Notes under the pieces: model-generated
Told to the model about the DNA's origin: nothing
Seen by the model: the letters and a program-made list of their open reading frames with translations, nothing else
The model's database searches: none
Part shown: positions 1 to 11,500 of the stretch, piece by piece
How the letters are laid out: every line of letters begins with the position of its first letter
How positions within the stretch are numbered: position 1 is the stretch's first letter
Assembly: GCA_002721175.1 (NCBI GenBank)
Contig: PBJR01000011.1
Span: forward strand, 12,326 to 76,325
Origin: Flavobacteriaceae bacterium
GTDB taxonomy: Bacteria; Bacteroidota; Bacteroidia; Flavobacteriales; Flavobacteriaceae
Direction: 5' to 3'
DNA: 64,000 bases
Position numbers and translations under genes: made by a program

Positions 1-49
1 GAAAATTTGAGTTTAAATTTCCTATTTTTGAAAACTACTTTATATAAAA

Positions 50-1576
50 ATGAGTAATATCAAAAAAATTAAATCTGCTCTGATCTCAGTATTTAACAAA
101 GATGGTCTCGAGCCAATTGTAAAAAACCTTAACGATTACGGAGTTATCATCTATTCAACTGGTGGAACTCAAAAATTTATTAACGAACTGGGTATTGATG
201 TTATCGCAGTTGAAAAAATTACTGATTACCCTTCAATTTTAGGAGGAAGAGTTAAAACCCTTCACCCGAAAGTTTTTGGAGGTATTCTCAACCGACGAGA
301 AAATCAAAAGGATATTAATGAGATGACTGATTTCAATATCCCACAAATTGATTTAGTAATTGTTGATCTTTATCCTTTCCAGAAAACGGTAGATTCTGGA
401 GCTAATCACCGAGACATTGTGGAGAAAATTGATATTGGGGGTATTTCTTTAATTCGTGCTGCAGCAAAAAACTACAATGACGTTTTATGTATTTCTTCAG
501 TTGAAGACTACAAAGAATTTAATGAATTAATTTCCAAAAATAATTGCTCTTTTTCCTATGAAGACAGAAAAAGGTTTGCTACAAAATCATATAATATATC
601 GTCTCATTATGACTGTGCTATTTTTAACTATTTCAATGATGAAAAAAATGTTTTAAAACTAAGCGAAAAAAAGGGAAAAAAATTGCGGTACGGTGAAAAC
701 CCACATCAGAAAGGATTTTTCTTTGGAAAATTCGAAGATATATTTGAAAAACTTAATGGTAAAGAATTAAGTTATAATAACCTTCTAGATGTTGATTCTG
801 CAGTAAATTTGATGAATGAATTTACGGATGAATTTCCAACATTTGCTATTTTAAAGCACAATAACGCATGTGGTTTAGCGCAACGCAATACTATATCTGA
901 TGCCTACTCGAGTGCACTTGCCGGAGACCCTATTTCCGCCTTTGGAGGGGTTCTAATTTCAAATTATGAAATTGACAAAGAGACTGCTCATAAGATCAAT
1001 GAGTTATTTTGTGAAATTGTTGTAGCACCAAAGTTTAATATTGAAGCTTTAAAAATTTTAAAAAACAAAAAAAAGCTCGTTTTGTTGTCTCAAAATTTAA
1101 TTAGAACTTCACCTGTTTCTGTGAGAACCTGTCTCAATGGGTTTCTTGTCCAAGACAAAGATATTCTCACAGATTCTTTGAAAAGCTTGAATAACGTAAC
1201 TATATTAAAACCAACCACTTCACAAACTAATGATCTTCTTTTTGCATCTAAAATTAGTAAACATACAAAATCAAACACTATTGTTTTAGTTAAAAACATG
1301 CAACTTATAGCTAGTGGAACAGGTCAAACAAGCAGAGTAGATGCTCTGAACCAAGCTATCCACAAATCAAAATCCTTTGGATTTGATTTAAATGGAGCCG
1401 TGATGGCTAGTGATGCATTCTTCCCATTTCCTGATTGTGTTGAAATTGCAGAAAAAGCAGGAATTAAGGCTATTATTCAGCCAGGGGGGTCAATAAAAGA
1501 TCAATTAAGCATAGATTACTGTAATAAAACCAAAATAGCAATGGTCTTTACAAACACAAGACATTTTAAGCACTAA
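50..1576 (+). CDS. purH: Bifunctional AICAR formyltransferase / IMP cyclohydrolase
   Basis: 508 aa; MGS-like N-terminus (STGGTQKFI, ILGGRVKTLHPKVFGGIL) and AICARFT motifs (LRYGENPHQ, ILKHNNACG, SDAFFPFPDCVE, IIQPGGSIKD). Confidence 0.97.
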   Translation: MSNIKKIKSALISVFNKDGLEPIVKNLNDYGVIIYSTGGTQKFINELGIDVIAVEKITDYPSILGGRVKTLHPKVFGGILNRRENQKDINEMTDFNIPQIDLVIVDLYPFQKTVDSGANHRDIVEKIDIGGISLIRAAAKNYNDVLCISSVEDYKEFNELISKNNCSFSYEDRKRFATKSYNISSHYDCAIFNYFNDEKNVLKLSEKKGKKLRYGENPHQKGFFFGKFEDIFEKLNGKELSYNNLLDVDSAVNLMNEFTDEFPTFAILKHNNACGLAQRNTISDAYSSALAGDPISAFGGVLISNYEIDKETAHKINELFCEIVVAPKFNIEALKILKNKKKLVLLSQNLIRTSPVSVRTCLNGFLVQDKDILTDSLKSLNNVTILKPTTSQTNDLLFASKISKHTKSNTIVLVKNMQLIASGTGQTSRVDALNQAIHKSKSFGFDLNGAVMASDAFFPFPDCVEIAEKAGIKAIIQPGGSIKDQLSIDYCNKTKIAMVFTNTRHFKH

Positions 1577-1657
1577 AAAAATAAAAGTTTTGTGGATTAA
1601 CTAAACTTAATTTTTCTTATTTTTAACAAATCTATTAACTCTAATTCTTATTACTTT

Positions 1658-2686
1658 ATGGGGTTTTTTGACTTCTTAACAGAAGAGATTGCTATTGATC
1701 TAGGAACTGCAAACACCCTTATCATTCATAATGATAAAGTTGTTATTGACAGTCCCTCGATTGTAGCAAGAGATCGAATTTCTGGTAAGATTATAGCAGT
1801 TGGTAATGAAGCTAACCTAATGCAAGGCAAAACCCATGAAAATATAAAGACAATTCGACCATTAAAAGATGGAGTAATTGCTGATTTTGACGCTTCTGAG
1901 CAAATGATAAGTATGTTCATAAAAAATATTCCAGCTCTTAGAAAAAAGCTTTTTTCACCATCGTTAAAAATGGTAATATGCATTCCGTCCGGTATCACTG
2001 AAGTTGAAATGCGAGCAGTCAAAGAATCTGCCGAAAGGGTGAACGGAAAAGAAGTATACCTAATTCACGAGCCTATGGCTGCAGCTATCGGAATTGGAGT
2101 TGATATTATGCAACCAAAAGGCAATATGATAGTGGACATTGGTGGCGGAACTACTGAAATTGCCGTTATTGCTCTTGGTGGTATCGTCTGTGATAAATCT
2201 GTGAAAGTTGCTGGAGATGTTTTTACCAATGATATTATTTACTACATGCGTACTCAACACAATTTATATGTTGGCGATAGAACTGCTGAGAAAATAAAAA
2301 TTCAAATTGGAGCTGCCACCGAAGATTTAGAATTACCGCCTGACGAGATGGAGGTTCAGGGTCGTGATCTGCTGACAGGTAAGCCCAAACAAGTAAAAAT
2401 TTCCCATAGAGAAATATCCAAAGCTTTAGATAAATCTATATTAAGAATTGAAGATTCAGTAATGGAGACATTATCCCAGACGCCTCCAGAACTTGCTGCA
2501 GACATATACAATACTGGTATATATCTTGCTGGCGGAGGATCTATGCTCAGAGGACTAGACAAAAGGCTATCTCAAAAAACAGACCTTCCAGTTTACATTG
2601 CGGAAGACCCTCTCAGGGCAGTAGTCAGAGGTACTGGAATTGTTTTGAAAAATATCATTAAATACAGAAGTGTCTTGATTAAATAG
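1658..2686 (+). CDS. mreB: Rod shape-determining protein MreB (actin-like)
   Basis: IDLGTANTLI, VDIGGGTTEIAVI, AGGGSMLRGLD; followed by mreC/mreD/PBP2/rodA. Confidence 0.97.
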   Translation: MGFFDFLTEEIAIDLGTANTLIIHNDKVVIDSPSIVARDRISGKIIAVGNEANLMQGKTHENIKTIRPLKDGVIADFDASEQMISMFIKNIPALRKKLFSPSLKMVICIPSGITEVEMRAVKESAERVNGKEVYLIHEPMAAAIGIGVDIMQPKGNMIVDIGGGTTEIAVIALGGIVCDKSVKVAGDVFTNDIIYYMRTQHNLYVGDRTAEKIKIQIGAATEDLELPPDEMEVQGRDLLTGKPKQVKISHREISKALDKSILRIEDSVMETLSQTPPELAADIYNTGIYLAGGGSMLRGLDKRLSQKTDLPVYIAEDPLRAVVRGTGIVLKNIIKYRSVLIK

Positions 2687-2696
2687 AATTTAGACA

Positions 2697-3497
2697 ATGC
2701 AAAGACTTGTTAATTTCTTTCTAAAAAATAGAGCTTTAATTCTTTTTTTAGTTCTACTTTCAATTTCATTAAGTTTGACTGTTAATCATAATGATTATCA
2801 CAAAAGTAAATTTTTTAATTCCTCGTCTTACATAACAGGCTCGATCCATAATTTTTTCTCGCTTATCGGAGATTATTTTAGTCTAAAAAAAGAAAATAAT
2901 ATTTTATTAAAAGAAAACAATAGGCTTAAATTATTAGAACTAAATCAAACTTTTGACACTACTAAATCAGAAAAGCATGATATGTACACACTTAAACCTG
3001 CTAATGTCATAAAAAACAGTTACTCATTATCTCAAAATTATTTAACATTAAATATTGGAAAAAAAGATTCAATTAAAGAGGAATCTGGAGTCATTACTAG
3101 TAATGGTATTGTTGGAATTATTGACAAGACATCAGCAAAATACTCTCGCGTTATTTCAATTTTAAACACTAAAATCAAAATTAATGCTAAGCTTAAAAAA
3201 ACAAACCACTTTGGAAATATTGAATGGAATGGTATTGACCCTAATATTGTTCAATTATTAGACATACAAGATTTAGTTAAATTAAATATTGGTGATACAA
3301 TAGTAACTAGCGGATTTTCGTCTATTTTCCCAGAAAATATTCTTGTGGGTACTATAAAATCTTTTCAACTTAACGAAACTAAAGATCTATATAATATTAA
3401 TCTGAAATTATTTAATGATATGACTAATTTGAGACATGTCCATGTTGTTGAAAACAGAAATATCAAAGAAATAAATAAATTGAATCAAACAGAATGA
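2697..3497 (+). CDS. mreC: Rod shape-determining protein MreC
   Basis: N-terminal TM plus coiled coil, 'GVITSNGIVGIIDKTSAKYSRVISILN' MreC core; position between mreB and mreD. Confidence 0.93.
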   Translation: MQRLVNFFLKNRALILFLVLLSISLSLTVNHNDYHKSKFFNSSSYITGSIHNFFSLIGDYFSLKKENNILLKENNRLKLLELNQTFDTTKSEKHDMYTLKPANVIKNSYSLSQNYLTLNIGKKDSIKEESGVITSNGIVGIIDKTSAKYSRVISILNTKIKINAKLKKTNHFGNIEWNGIDPNIVQLLDIQDLVKLNIGDTIVTSGFSSIFPENILVGTIKSFQLNETKDLYNINLKLFNDMTNLRHVHVVENRNIKEINKLNQTE

Positions 3498-3994
3498 ATA
3501 AAAAAACTATTTCAAATATAGCTAGTTTCATCACCTTAGTTTTTTTTCAAATATTTATTTGTAATCAGTTAAATTTCTTGGACAATATCAATCCATTTAT
3601 TTATGTGCTATTTATAATTTTATATCCAATAGGCTTTAAAAGAAGTTGGTTTATTTTTACTGCATTTACACTAGGGCTAATTATAGATTTCTTTTTGGAT
3701 ACTGGAGGGGCCCATGCAGCTGCAAGTGTTTCGGCCGCCTATTTTCGACCACTTTTTTTAAAATTTTCTTTTGGAGCTGCTTACGAACATCAATCAATAA
3801 AAATTAATAGTTCTGAACTTACACAGAAATTGGCCTACTTTTCCTGCTTATTATTTTTTCACCATTTATTATTATTTACATTAATTTTTTTTGATGTGGG
3901 AAAATTAGAATTAATTATATACCGAACATTAGTTGTTGGGTTTTCTAGTCTAATTCTCGCACTACTCCTTAATACGCTGTTTAATAAAAATTAA
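3494..3994 (+). CDS. mreD: Rod shape-determining protein MreD
   Basis: Small polytopic membrane protein overlapping the mreC 3' end by 4 bp; syntenic. Confidence 0.85.
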   Translation: MNKKTISNIASFITLVFFQIFICNQLNFLDNINPFIYVLFIILYPIGFKRSWFIFTAFTLGLIIDFFLDTGGAHAAASVSAAYFRPLFLKFSFGAAYEHQSIKINSSELTQKLAYFSCLLFFHHLLLFTLIFFDVGKLELIIYRTLVVGFSSLILALLLNTLFNKN

Positions 3995-3996
3995 TA

Positions 3997-5862
3997 ATGA
4001 GAAGATATCTTTTATTGTCTTTAGTAATCTTAACAGGAACAGTTTTTATTAGTTATTTATTTTATCTTCAAATTTATGAATCAAATGTAAATGACCTTGA
4101 GAATAATAATGCCATAAGAAAAATACACCAATACCCAAAAAGAGGTTACATTTATGATAGAAATGGAAAATTATTAGTTGCAAATCAGCCTTCTTATGAT
4201 CTCGTTGTAATACCTAATGAAGTTGAATCAATCGATACAGTTTTATTTTGTAGATTATTAAAGATTAATAAATCAGAGTTCTTAAAATCTATGTCTCGAG
4301 CTAAAAATTACTCGACGAGACTTCCTTCTTTATTCATTTCCCATTTGTCTAGAAAAGACTATGCATTTCTTTCTGAAAAAATGAGGAAATTTAATGGTTT
4401 TTATATTAGAAAAAGAGCAGTTCGTGATTATCAAATCAATAGTGGAGCAAATTTCCTCGGTTATTTAGCTGAAGTCAATCCAGAAAATCTAAAAAAAGAC
4501 AGTTACTATAAGTTTGGTGATCTTGTTGGAAAAAATGGAATTGAAAAAACATATGAAAATGAACTACGTGGATACAAAGGAGTTAAATACATACAGAAAG
4601 ATATTTTTAATAGAGACATAGGACCATACAAAAACAGACAATTTGATACATTACCAATACCTGGAAAGGATATTACAATTACAATAGACTCAGAGCTACA
4701 GAAATATGGAGAGCAGCTTATGCAAAATAAAATGGGAGCAATTGTCGCAATAGAACCTAACTCTGGCGAAATATTAGGCCTAGTTTCGGCTCCATCATAC
4801 AATCCGTCGCTGTTGGTTGGGAGAGAACGATCAAAAAACTACAGCAAACTTTACAATGACTCTATTTATAAACCTCTATTTGATAAATCGCTCATTCGCA
4901 TGCACGAACCAGGATCCCCATTTAAACTCTTGGTTGCTCTTGCTGCTCTTCAAGAAGGGAAAATATCGAAAACAGATAATGTCTATTGTAATAATAAGTA
5001 TGTATATGGTAGCAAACCTATTTCAATGAAATGTCACTGTGGTGGTGGATTAAAAAATTTGTATTCTGCTATTAGTAATTCCTGTAATTCCTATTTTGCA
5101 GTGGCTTTCAGAAAGACAATAAACAAATATGATGATTCTAAGGAAGCCATGGATATTTGGAGTGATCATATTAAAAGTTTTGGATTAGGGAAGTTTTTAG
5201 GAAATGATCTTTCGGTAGGGAAAAAAGGAAATATACCAAATAGTGAATTTTACAACAATTGGTATCCTGATTTTGATTGGGGTGCTACTACAATTTTATC
5301 AAATGCTATCGGTCAGGGAGAAATATTGGTTACCCCAATTCAGTTGGCCAATATGACTTGTGCAATTGCTAACAAAGGTTTTTACTATACTCCTCATATA
5401 ATAAAATCAATTAAAGCAAAATCAATAGATAAAAAGTTTAAAAAGAAAATATCAACTACTATAAACACAAAACATTTTGATGAAGTTATTGAGGGTATGT
5501 ATCGTGTTTATAAAGACGGCTCAGCAAGTCTACTAAAAATTCCTGGAGTTGATGTTTGTGGAAAAACAGGAACTGCTGAAAATTTTACCAAAATAAATGG
5601 AAAAAAGACACAATTAACAGATCATTCTATTTTTATAGCTTTTGCTCCTAAAGAGAAACCTAAAATAGCAATTGCTGTTTTGGTTGAAAATGGTTATTAT
5701 GGGTCAGGCTGGGCAGGAAGAATAGCAAGCCTAATGATTGAAAAGTACTTGAAAGGTCAAGTAACGATGAAAAAAATGGAGCAATTGGTCCTCAATAAAG
5801 ATTTAAAAGATGAGTATCTCAAGCCCTACAGTGGTAAACCGTTCAACATTAACGAAAGATGA
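3997..5862 (+). CDS. mrdA: Penicillin-binding protein 2 (peptidoglycan transpeptidase)
   Basis: PBP dimerisation region (RGYIYDRNGKLLVANQ), SxxK motif as SPFK, SxN (SNSCN), KTG (CGKTGTAEN). Confidence 0.95.
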   Translation: MRRYLLLSLVILTGTVFISYLFYLQIYESNVNDLENNNAIRKIHQYPKRGYIYDRNGKLLVANQPSYDLVVIPNEVESIDTVLFCRLLKINKSEFLKSMSRAKNYSTRLPSLFISHLSRKDYAFLSEKMRKFNGFYIRKRAVRDYQINSGANFLGYLAEVNPENLKKDSYYKFGDLVGKNGIEKTYENELRGYKGVKYIQKDIFNRDIGPYKNRQFDTLPIPGKDITITIDSELQKYGEQLMQNKMGAIVAIEPNSGEILGLVSAPSYNPSLLVGRERSKNYSKLYNDSIYKPLFDKSLIRMHEPGSPFKLLVALAALQEGKISKTDNVYCNNKYVYGSKPISMKCHCGGGLKNLYSAISNSCNSYFAVAFRKTINKYDDSKEAMDIWSDHIKSFGLGKFLGNDLSVGKKGNIPNSEFYNNWYPDFDWGATTILSNAIGQGEILVTPIQLANMTCAIANKGFYYTPHIIKSIKAKSIDKKFKKKISTTINTKHFDEVIEGMYRVYKDGSASLLKIPGVDVCGKTGTAENFTKINGKKTQLTDHSIFIAFAPKEKPKIAIAVLVENGYYGSGWAGRIASLMIEKYLKGQVTMKKMEQLVLNKDLKDEYLKPYSGKPFNINER

Positions 5863-7139
5863 CACAAAAAAAAAGATATAATTTTAAGCTTGACTGGTTC
5901 ATTCTGTCCATATATTTTTGTCTTGTAATATTTGGTTACTTTAATGTCTTTTCAGCACTTTCTGGAACTGAAATTAGCTCATATTTAGATATATCTAAAC
6001 CACATGGAAAACAACTAATATTTATTGTTGTTTCAGCGTTTTTAATCGTTATTATATTTGCTTTAGACACAAAAATTTATGAACGCTATGCGAGCATAAT
6101 ATATGTCCTGTCGTTAATTTCTCTTATTGGCTTATTCGTTTTTGGGAAAAGAATAAATGGAGCCCTTTCATGGTATGATTTAGGCGGAATGACAATACAA
6201 CCTGGTGAATTCGCTAAATTTGCCACTACACTTGCATTAGCAAAATATATTAGTGACTTGCAAACTGATATTAAGGCTTACAAACATCAGTTTCGATCAA
6301 GTTTAATAGTTATAATTCCTTCTCTGCTAATCCTAATGCAAAATGATGCAGGAACCTCAATTATTTTTGCTGCTCTAATATTTGTATTATTTAGAGAAGG
6401 AATACCTCAAAAATATATTTATATCGGTTTTTCAATTTTGTTAATAATAATTGGAACACTAAAATTTTCAGCCCTTTATTTATGTCTATTTTGTTTTTTA
6501 TTATTACTGATTTATAAACTATTCTATTATAGAAAAAAAAAGAAATTTCTTTCAACTATATTACTTTACATTAGTTTATCATTGCTTAGTTTTTCGACTG
6601 AATGGAGCTTCGAAAATATTCTTCGTCCTCATCATCAAAATAGAATCAGTTTATGGCTAAAAATTGAAAAAGATCCCACTAAAATTGAAGCGATGAAACA
6701 AGATATATCCTATAATTTGAATGAATCAATAAAAGCAATAAGGGCTGGAGGTCTAGTAGGCAAAGGATTCAATCAGGGGACTAGAACTAGAGGGAAATTC
6801 GTTCCAGAGCAGCACACAGACTATATTTTTAGCACAGTGGCCGAAGAATGGGGCTTCTTGGGAAGTAGTTTGGTGATAATTCTATTTGTTGCTCTCATTG
6901 CCAGAATAATTACATTAGCAGATCAACACACTTCGCAGTTTAGTAGAGCTTACGGATACGGAGTAGCTTCTGTAATATTTTTACATTTTTTAATAAATAT
7001 AGGCATGGTTATGGGATTAATTCCTACAATTGGTATACCTTTGCCCTTATTTAGCTACGGTGGATCAGGTTTAATTAGCTTTACGATTTTAATTTTTGTA
7101 TTCTTAAAATTAGATGCAAATAGGCTTAGCGCTTGGTAA
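5859..7139 (+). CDS. rodA: Rod shape-determining protein RodA (SEDS glycosyltransferase)
   Basis: SEDS motifs (GALSWYDLGGMTIQPGEFAKFA, QNDAGTSIIF, FVPEQHTDYIFSTVAEEWGF, PLPLFSYGGSGLI). Confidence 0.95.
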   Translation: MTQKKRYNFKLDWFILSIYFCLVIFGYFNVFSALSGTEISSYLDISKPHGKQLIFIVVSAFLIVIIFALDTKIYERYASIIYVLSLISLIGLFVFGKRINGALSWYDLGGMTIQPGEFAKFATTLALAKYISDLQTDIKAYKHQFRSSLIVIIPSLLILMQNDAGTSIIFAALIFVLFREGIPQKYIYIGFSILLIIIGTLKFSALYLCLFCFLLLLIYKLFYYRKKKKFLSTILLYISLSLLSFSTEWSFENILRPHHQNRISLWLKIEKDPTKIEAMKQDISYNLNESIKAIRAGGLVGKGFNQGTRTRGKFVPEQHTDYIFSTVAEEWGFLGSSLVIILFVALIARIITLADQHTSQFSRAYGYGVASVIFLHFLINIGMVMGLIPTIGIPLPLFSYGGSGLISFTILIFVFLKLDANRLSAW

Positions 7140-7470
7140 AATTATCTTTTTTAATCTGATTTTTTTCTGCAAAATAATCACAGAAATCCTTCATAGTTCC
7201 TGTCATTTTTTCGTCCTGAGTGGCTCGCATATATGTATCACTTAAAGTAATTAGAGTTTGATGAAAAAAAAGTTTCATTTCGTCCAAGGGCATATCTTTG
7301 GTCCAAAGATCAATACGAAGTGACTCTTTTTTCTTTGAGTCCCAAACAGATAAAAAAACAGCCTTAGCTTCTTCGTTTAAAATACCCCCATCGTCAGCCG
7401 ACCAAAATAATTTTTCGGGAATCTTATTTTCATCTAATTCTATATCCAATTGAATTTTTGACTTATGCAT
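7126..7470 (-). CDS. gldC: Gliding motility protein GldC
   Basis: 114 aa; 'KSKIQLDIELDENKIPEKLFWSADDGG' matches the GldC family; adjacent to gldB. Confidence 0.92.
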   Translation of the reverse strand: MHKSKIQLDIELDENKIPEKLFWSADDGGILNEEAKAVFLSVWDSKKKESLRIDLWTKDMPLDEMKLFFHQTLITLSDTYMRATQDEKMTGTMKDFCDYFAEKNQIKKDNFTKR

Positions 7471-7472
7471 TT

Positions 7473-8450
7473 TTAATAACTGATTTTTGGTTTAAATTTT
7501 GATTTTCTAAAAATAGTCTCAGAATCTTTTTGCAATAGCTCAAGTAATGAGACATCATTATTTTTAATATATGATTTAACAATCTGCCAGCCTAAATATT
7601 TACCAATAGAAGCAGGAGAATCTTGGTCTATATTTCGATAAAATTTAGAAAATGGCCCTGGATTAATAAATCTGTTTAACAGTCGTCGATCGGTGCTGAA
7701 AAACAACTCTTCCTCGTTAAAATATTCCCATATTTTTATCTCATTGTTTTTTACCCATTCTAGCTCGTCACTTTTATATCCAATTTTGGTGAAATCATCA
7801 GATTTAGGAATCCAAAGATCCTTAAGATATAATTTCTTTCCTTCATAGATCATTTGATCTAAAAATGTAAGTCGCCTAGGTTGATTAATCCAACGTGAAG
7901 CATATATGTCAGCTAAGTCCATTACAATTTGATCTTTTTCTAAGTTCTTGCGTATCCATTTAGGAAAGGACAAGTAAAACTTATGCTCAGTTCCCAAATA
8001 GTTATCAATATTAATTAAAACAATACTGTCTCCCATGGGAATAATTTTATTTAGATAATCTACGTCAGAATTAACAGTTATTAAAGTTGGTATCTTCAAA
8101 GAAGGGTTATAGTATTTAATATGTTTATATAGAGACACCAAATCTTTTTCAGTAGATTTAAAATCAGTAAATACGCTGTCTATTGACGATTGAATTTCCT
8201 TTTGAATAGAATCCTCAATACGGTCCAAATACATAGAGTCTGTAAAATTATTTGAAAATAAAAATTGATATTCTGATTTGAAATCAGGAAACGTTTCTTT
8301 TGTTATGTTCATGAATTTTTTATCAAATCGATCAATTTTTAAATTTAAAGGAAAGGCCTGTATTTTCTTTTCTAATTTTGATGAATTGTCACAACTCATG
8401 CAGCAGAAAATTGAAATAAAAAAGTATAATAGTTTTTTGGTATATAACAT
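7473..8450 (-). CDS. gldB: Gliding motility lipoprotein GldB
   Basis: Lipobox-like N-terminus (FISIFCCMSC), GldB-like body (IGKYLGWQIVKSYI); next to gldC. Confidence 0.92.
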   Translation of the reverse strand: MLYTKKLLYFFISIFCCMSCDNSSKLEKKIQAFPLNLKIDRFDKKFMNITKETFPDFKSEYQFLFSNNFTDSMYLDRIEDSIQKEIQSSIDSVFTDFKSTEKDLVSLYKHIKYYNPSLKIPTLITVNSDVDYLNKIIPMGDSIVLINIDNYLGTEHKFYLSFPKWIRKNLEKDQIVMDLADIYASRWINQPRRLTFLDQMIYEGKKLYLKDLWIPKSDDFTKIGYKSDELEWVKNNEIKIWEYFNEEELFFSTDRRLLNRFINPGPFSKFYRNIDQDSPASIGKYLGWQIVKSYIKNNDVSLLELLQKDSETIFRKSKFKPKISY

Positions 8451-8513
8451 TAAGGATTTGACTTAAAATTTAATTTAGCAAAAATAATGAATAGAAATAA
8501 AATAAATAAAAAC

Positions 8514-11500
8514 TTATCGCCTAAGAGTAAAGTGACCATTACTATTAAAAATAGTTCCATCTGATTTTATTAATTCAATGCTATACCAGTAATCGTTAGT
8601 TGGTAGGTGTGACCCGTTGTATCTACCGTCCCATAAGTTCTGATTTAGATCCATATTTTCAAGAAGTTTACCATACCTGTCAAAAATTGATATTTTGGAA
8701 TAAATGTAATCTGAAGAAATTATGCCTTTAATTCCCCAATAATCATTATAACCATCTCCATTAGGAGTAAAAAAATTAGGCACATAAAATACTGGAACTA
8801 TTATTGAGACCTCTGCGCATTGTAGTTCATCCCTAACAAATAAGCTGTAGAATCCTCCTGTAAGCTGATCGAAATAACCTTCATCTTGGTATGGAAAAAT
8901 TATATTTCCATTTTCATGAACTAATTGGAATTCATAATTTGCATTTCCAAGATTAAATTCATCGATTGAAATAGAATTATTTGATGTACCCTCAACGATT
9001 GTAACATCGTTAAGAGTAATTGTTGGAGGTTCAGATTGAAAAACCTCAAAATCTTGTGTAGTACTGCATGAGTCATTTAAATTTTTTACAGTCACTTGGT
9101 AAGAACCTGTGGTAGAAACTTCTAACGTGGGGTCCAATGTGGTAATTAAGGAAAAATCAGGCATAACCCACTCATAAATATATGGGGAAATTGGGTCTTG
9201 GGGATAAACTTGAGCAAAAACAGAATCCCCGTCACAAATAATTTCATCATTAACAAAGAAATCAGTATTATTATTTACAAAAAAATCTATTTCATAGACA
9301 GCATCTTCGCAAAAACCATTTGAAACGATAGCTTTTATTGTTTGAGATTCAGACAAAAATAAGTTGGGAAATGGGCTATTAACCAAGATTCCGTCAGCAT
9401 CTTGAAGTGGATTATCAAATTCATCTAAATAAATTACTGTCATGTTAGTTTGAGATCCGATCAGAGTATCCTCAAAATTAGAAGTATCAAAAAGAAATAC
9501 TCCATCATTATTATCATCACAAACCTCAAAATCTGAAATAGGATATAACGTTGGAATATCAACAAATTGAATGTCAAATTCAATTATGTCATAACAACCA
9601 GTATTTAAGTCTGTAATTTTGTAAAAAAGATTTTGAATATTATTCGTGTTAGAAATACTATTAATAGAAGATAAATTATTTTCAGCATCGAAAATATTTG
9701 AAAAATAGTTTATTGAAAAATCCAATGCTGATAAATTTCCTAAGATATTGGAGTCAAATTCATCCGATAAGTTTAAAGTTAAATTTTCAAAACTCTCAAC
9801 ACAAAAGTAGGAGTTGATCGGAACAATTGAGACAGGAATTGGGTCAACAATCAATTGAACATACGGCCCAAGACCAACACAAGAATTATCTATATCAGAG
9901 TCGATACGCACCCATATGTTCTGATTTTGCCCGCTGGAATTTTCAAAAGCAGAAATATTAACAATCGAGTTGACTTCTGAAAGTGCATCCAGCTCAGACT
10001 CATAATATGTTACTGTTAAAGACTGAGTTGGAGGAAAAATATCTAAAATCATTCCCTCTGAATCGCTAAAATCAAAAATGGTTATCCCATCAAAATCATT
10101 ATAACACTCATTGTAGGGTGGAATTGTAAAATTTTCTGGTATCTGTGTTGTTGAAACAAATAAATCTAATTGGGAAACCAGTGAACAACCATCAGCAGAT
10201 TCAACACGGACAAAAATTTGATCAGGATTAACAGAATGATCAGAGCTTTGGTTTTGATAAATTAATGGATCTGTAATAAAATTATTTGATCCTTGCTGGG
10301 CATCACTCAAACTATGGTAATATGTAAATGTCTCTTGCTGATAATTTTCAGAAATTAATGAATTTGATTCAAGCAAATTAAAAATTGTAATACCATCTGT
10401 ATCTTGGTCACATTGATATAAACTAACATTAGGTAAAATAGCTGGCAATGGATTAACTATTAATTCGATTTCAGAAGAATATACAGTTTTACATATCAAA
10501 TCATTTCGCGACATCTTAGCTCTAAAAAACGAATTTGAAAGATCTATTTGTACATTAACAACCTGCAATATGTTAGTCGAAAAGCCCTGAAAACCTGTTG
10601 TTGAATCTGTAAGTTCATTCCATGAATTACCTCCATCCATGCTCAACTCCCAATTAATTTGATCGAACAAATCTGAATCTGGCTCAAGAACAACTTCCAA
10701 AGATATATCGCTGTTTTCGCAAACAAATTGAGGTGAAATTAAACTAGCTGGTAAAATTTCAATAAATTCTTGATAATCAAATAATCCATCTTGATTAGAA
10801 TCAATTGGAATTAAATAACCATTACCACCAACAATTAGTCCATTAATGTCGATGTCAGAGCCATCCAAAATACCGAGGGTTCCATTAAAACCAGCTTCGT
10901 CAACATCAAAACACCCATCAAAATCTGAATCAAGCTCAATAAAATCTGGCTGGCCATCGATATCAGAATCTAAAGGAATTATAAGTTCTGCTGTATCAGA
11001 CACACCGTTAGAATTACCATCATTAAAGCCTAAATCAATTTGTCCGTTATTATCTAAATCTTGGATGTTAAATCCAACACCTGATTCAAATAAATCGTAT
11101 AAACCGTCGTTGTCACTGTCTAAATCTAAATAATCGTAAACGAGATCTGAATCTGAATCTAAAAGGTTTTGTGCATTATCATGATGACCGTTATTATCAA
11201 GATCGTTGAAATTTAAATTATCGACTGTACCGTTTTGATTTTCATCTAATAATGAATTCCCACTTTCTGTTATGTCGAAAATACCATCATTATCGCTATC
11301 TAAATCAAATATATCAAATATTAAATCTCCATCATTATCTACAGTTCTACAAATTTCTGTTAATTGAAATGCTACTTGATTAGATTCGGTCTCTGAGATA
11401 TTTATGTATTCAATATCAAATTGTGTTGCATTTAAACTTTGAAAAGAAAAAGTACCAGCTCCAGTCAAAAGCTCTGCCAAATTTAATTTAAATCTAATTT

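Noticed and set aside
1090-2562. Minus-strand ORFs within purH and mreB (1090..1299, 1726..2022, 2060..2260, 2356..2562)
   Set aside because: Fully antisense to well-recognised core genes with no domain evidence; the same reasoning removes the other 60-120 aa ORFs nested in larger CDSs.
10846-11133. Plus-strand 95-aa Ser/Lys/Pro-rich ORF
   Set aside because: Antisense to the Asp-rich thrombospondin-type repeats of the giant CDS; low-complexity shadow ORF.
10770-11345. Repeats considered as a CRISPR or DNA-level satellite array
   Set aside because: Imperfect, in frame and explained by coding Ca-binding repeats; no uniform repeat/spacer structure.
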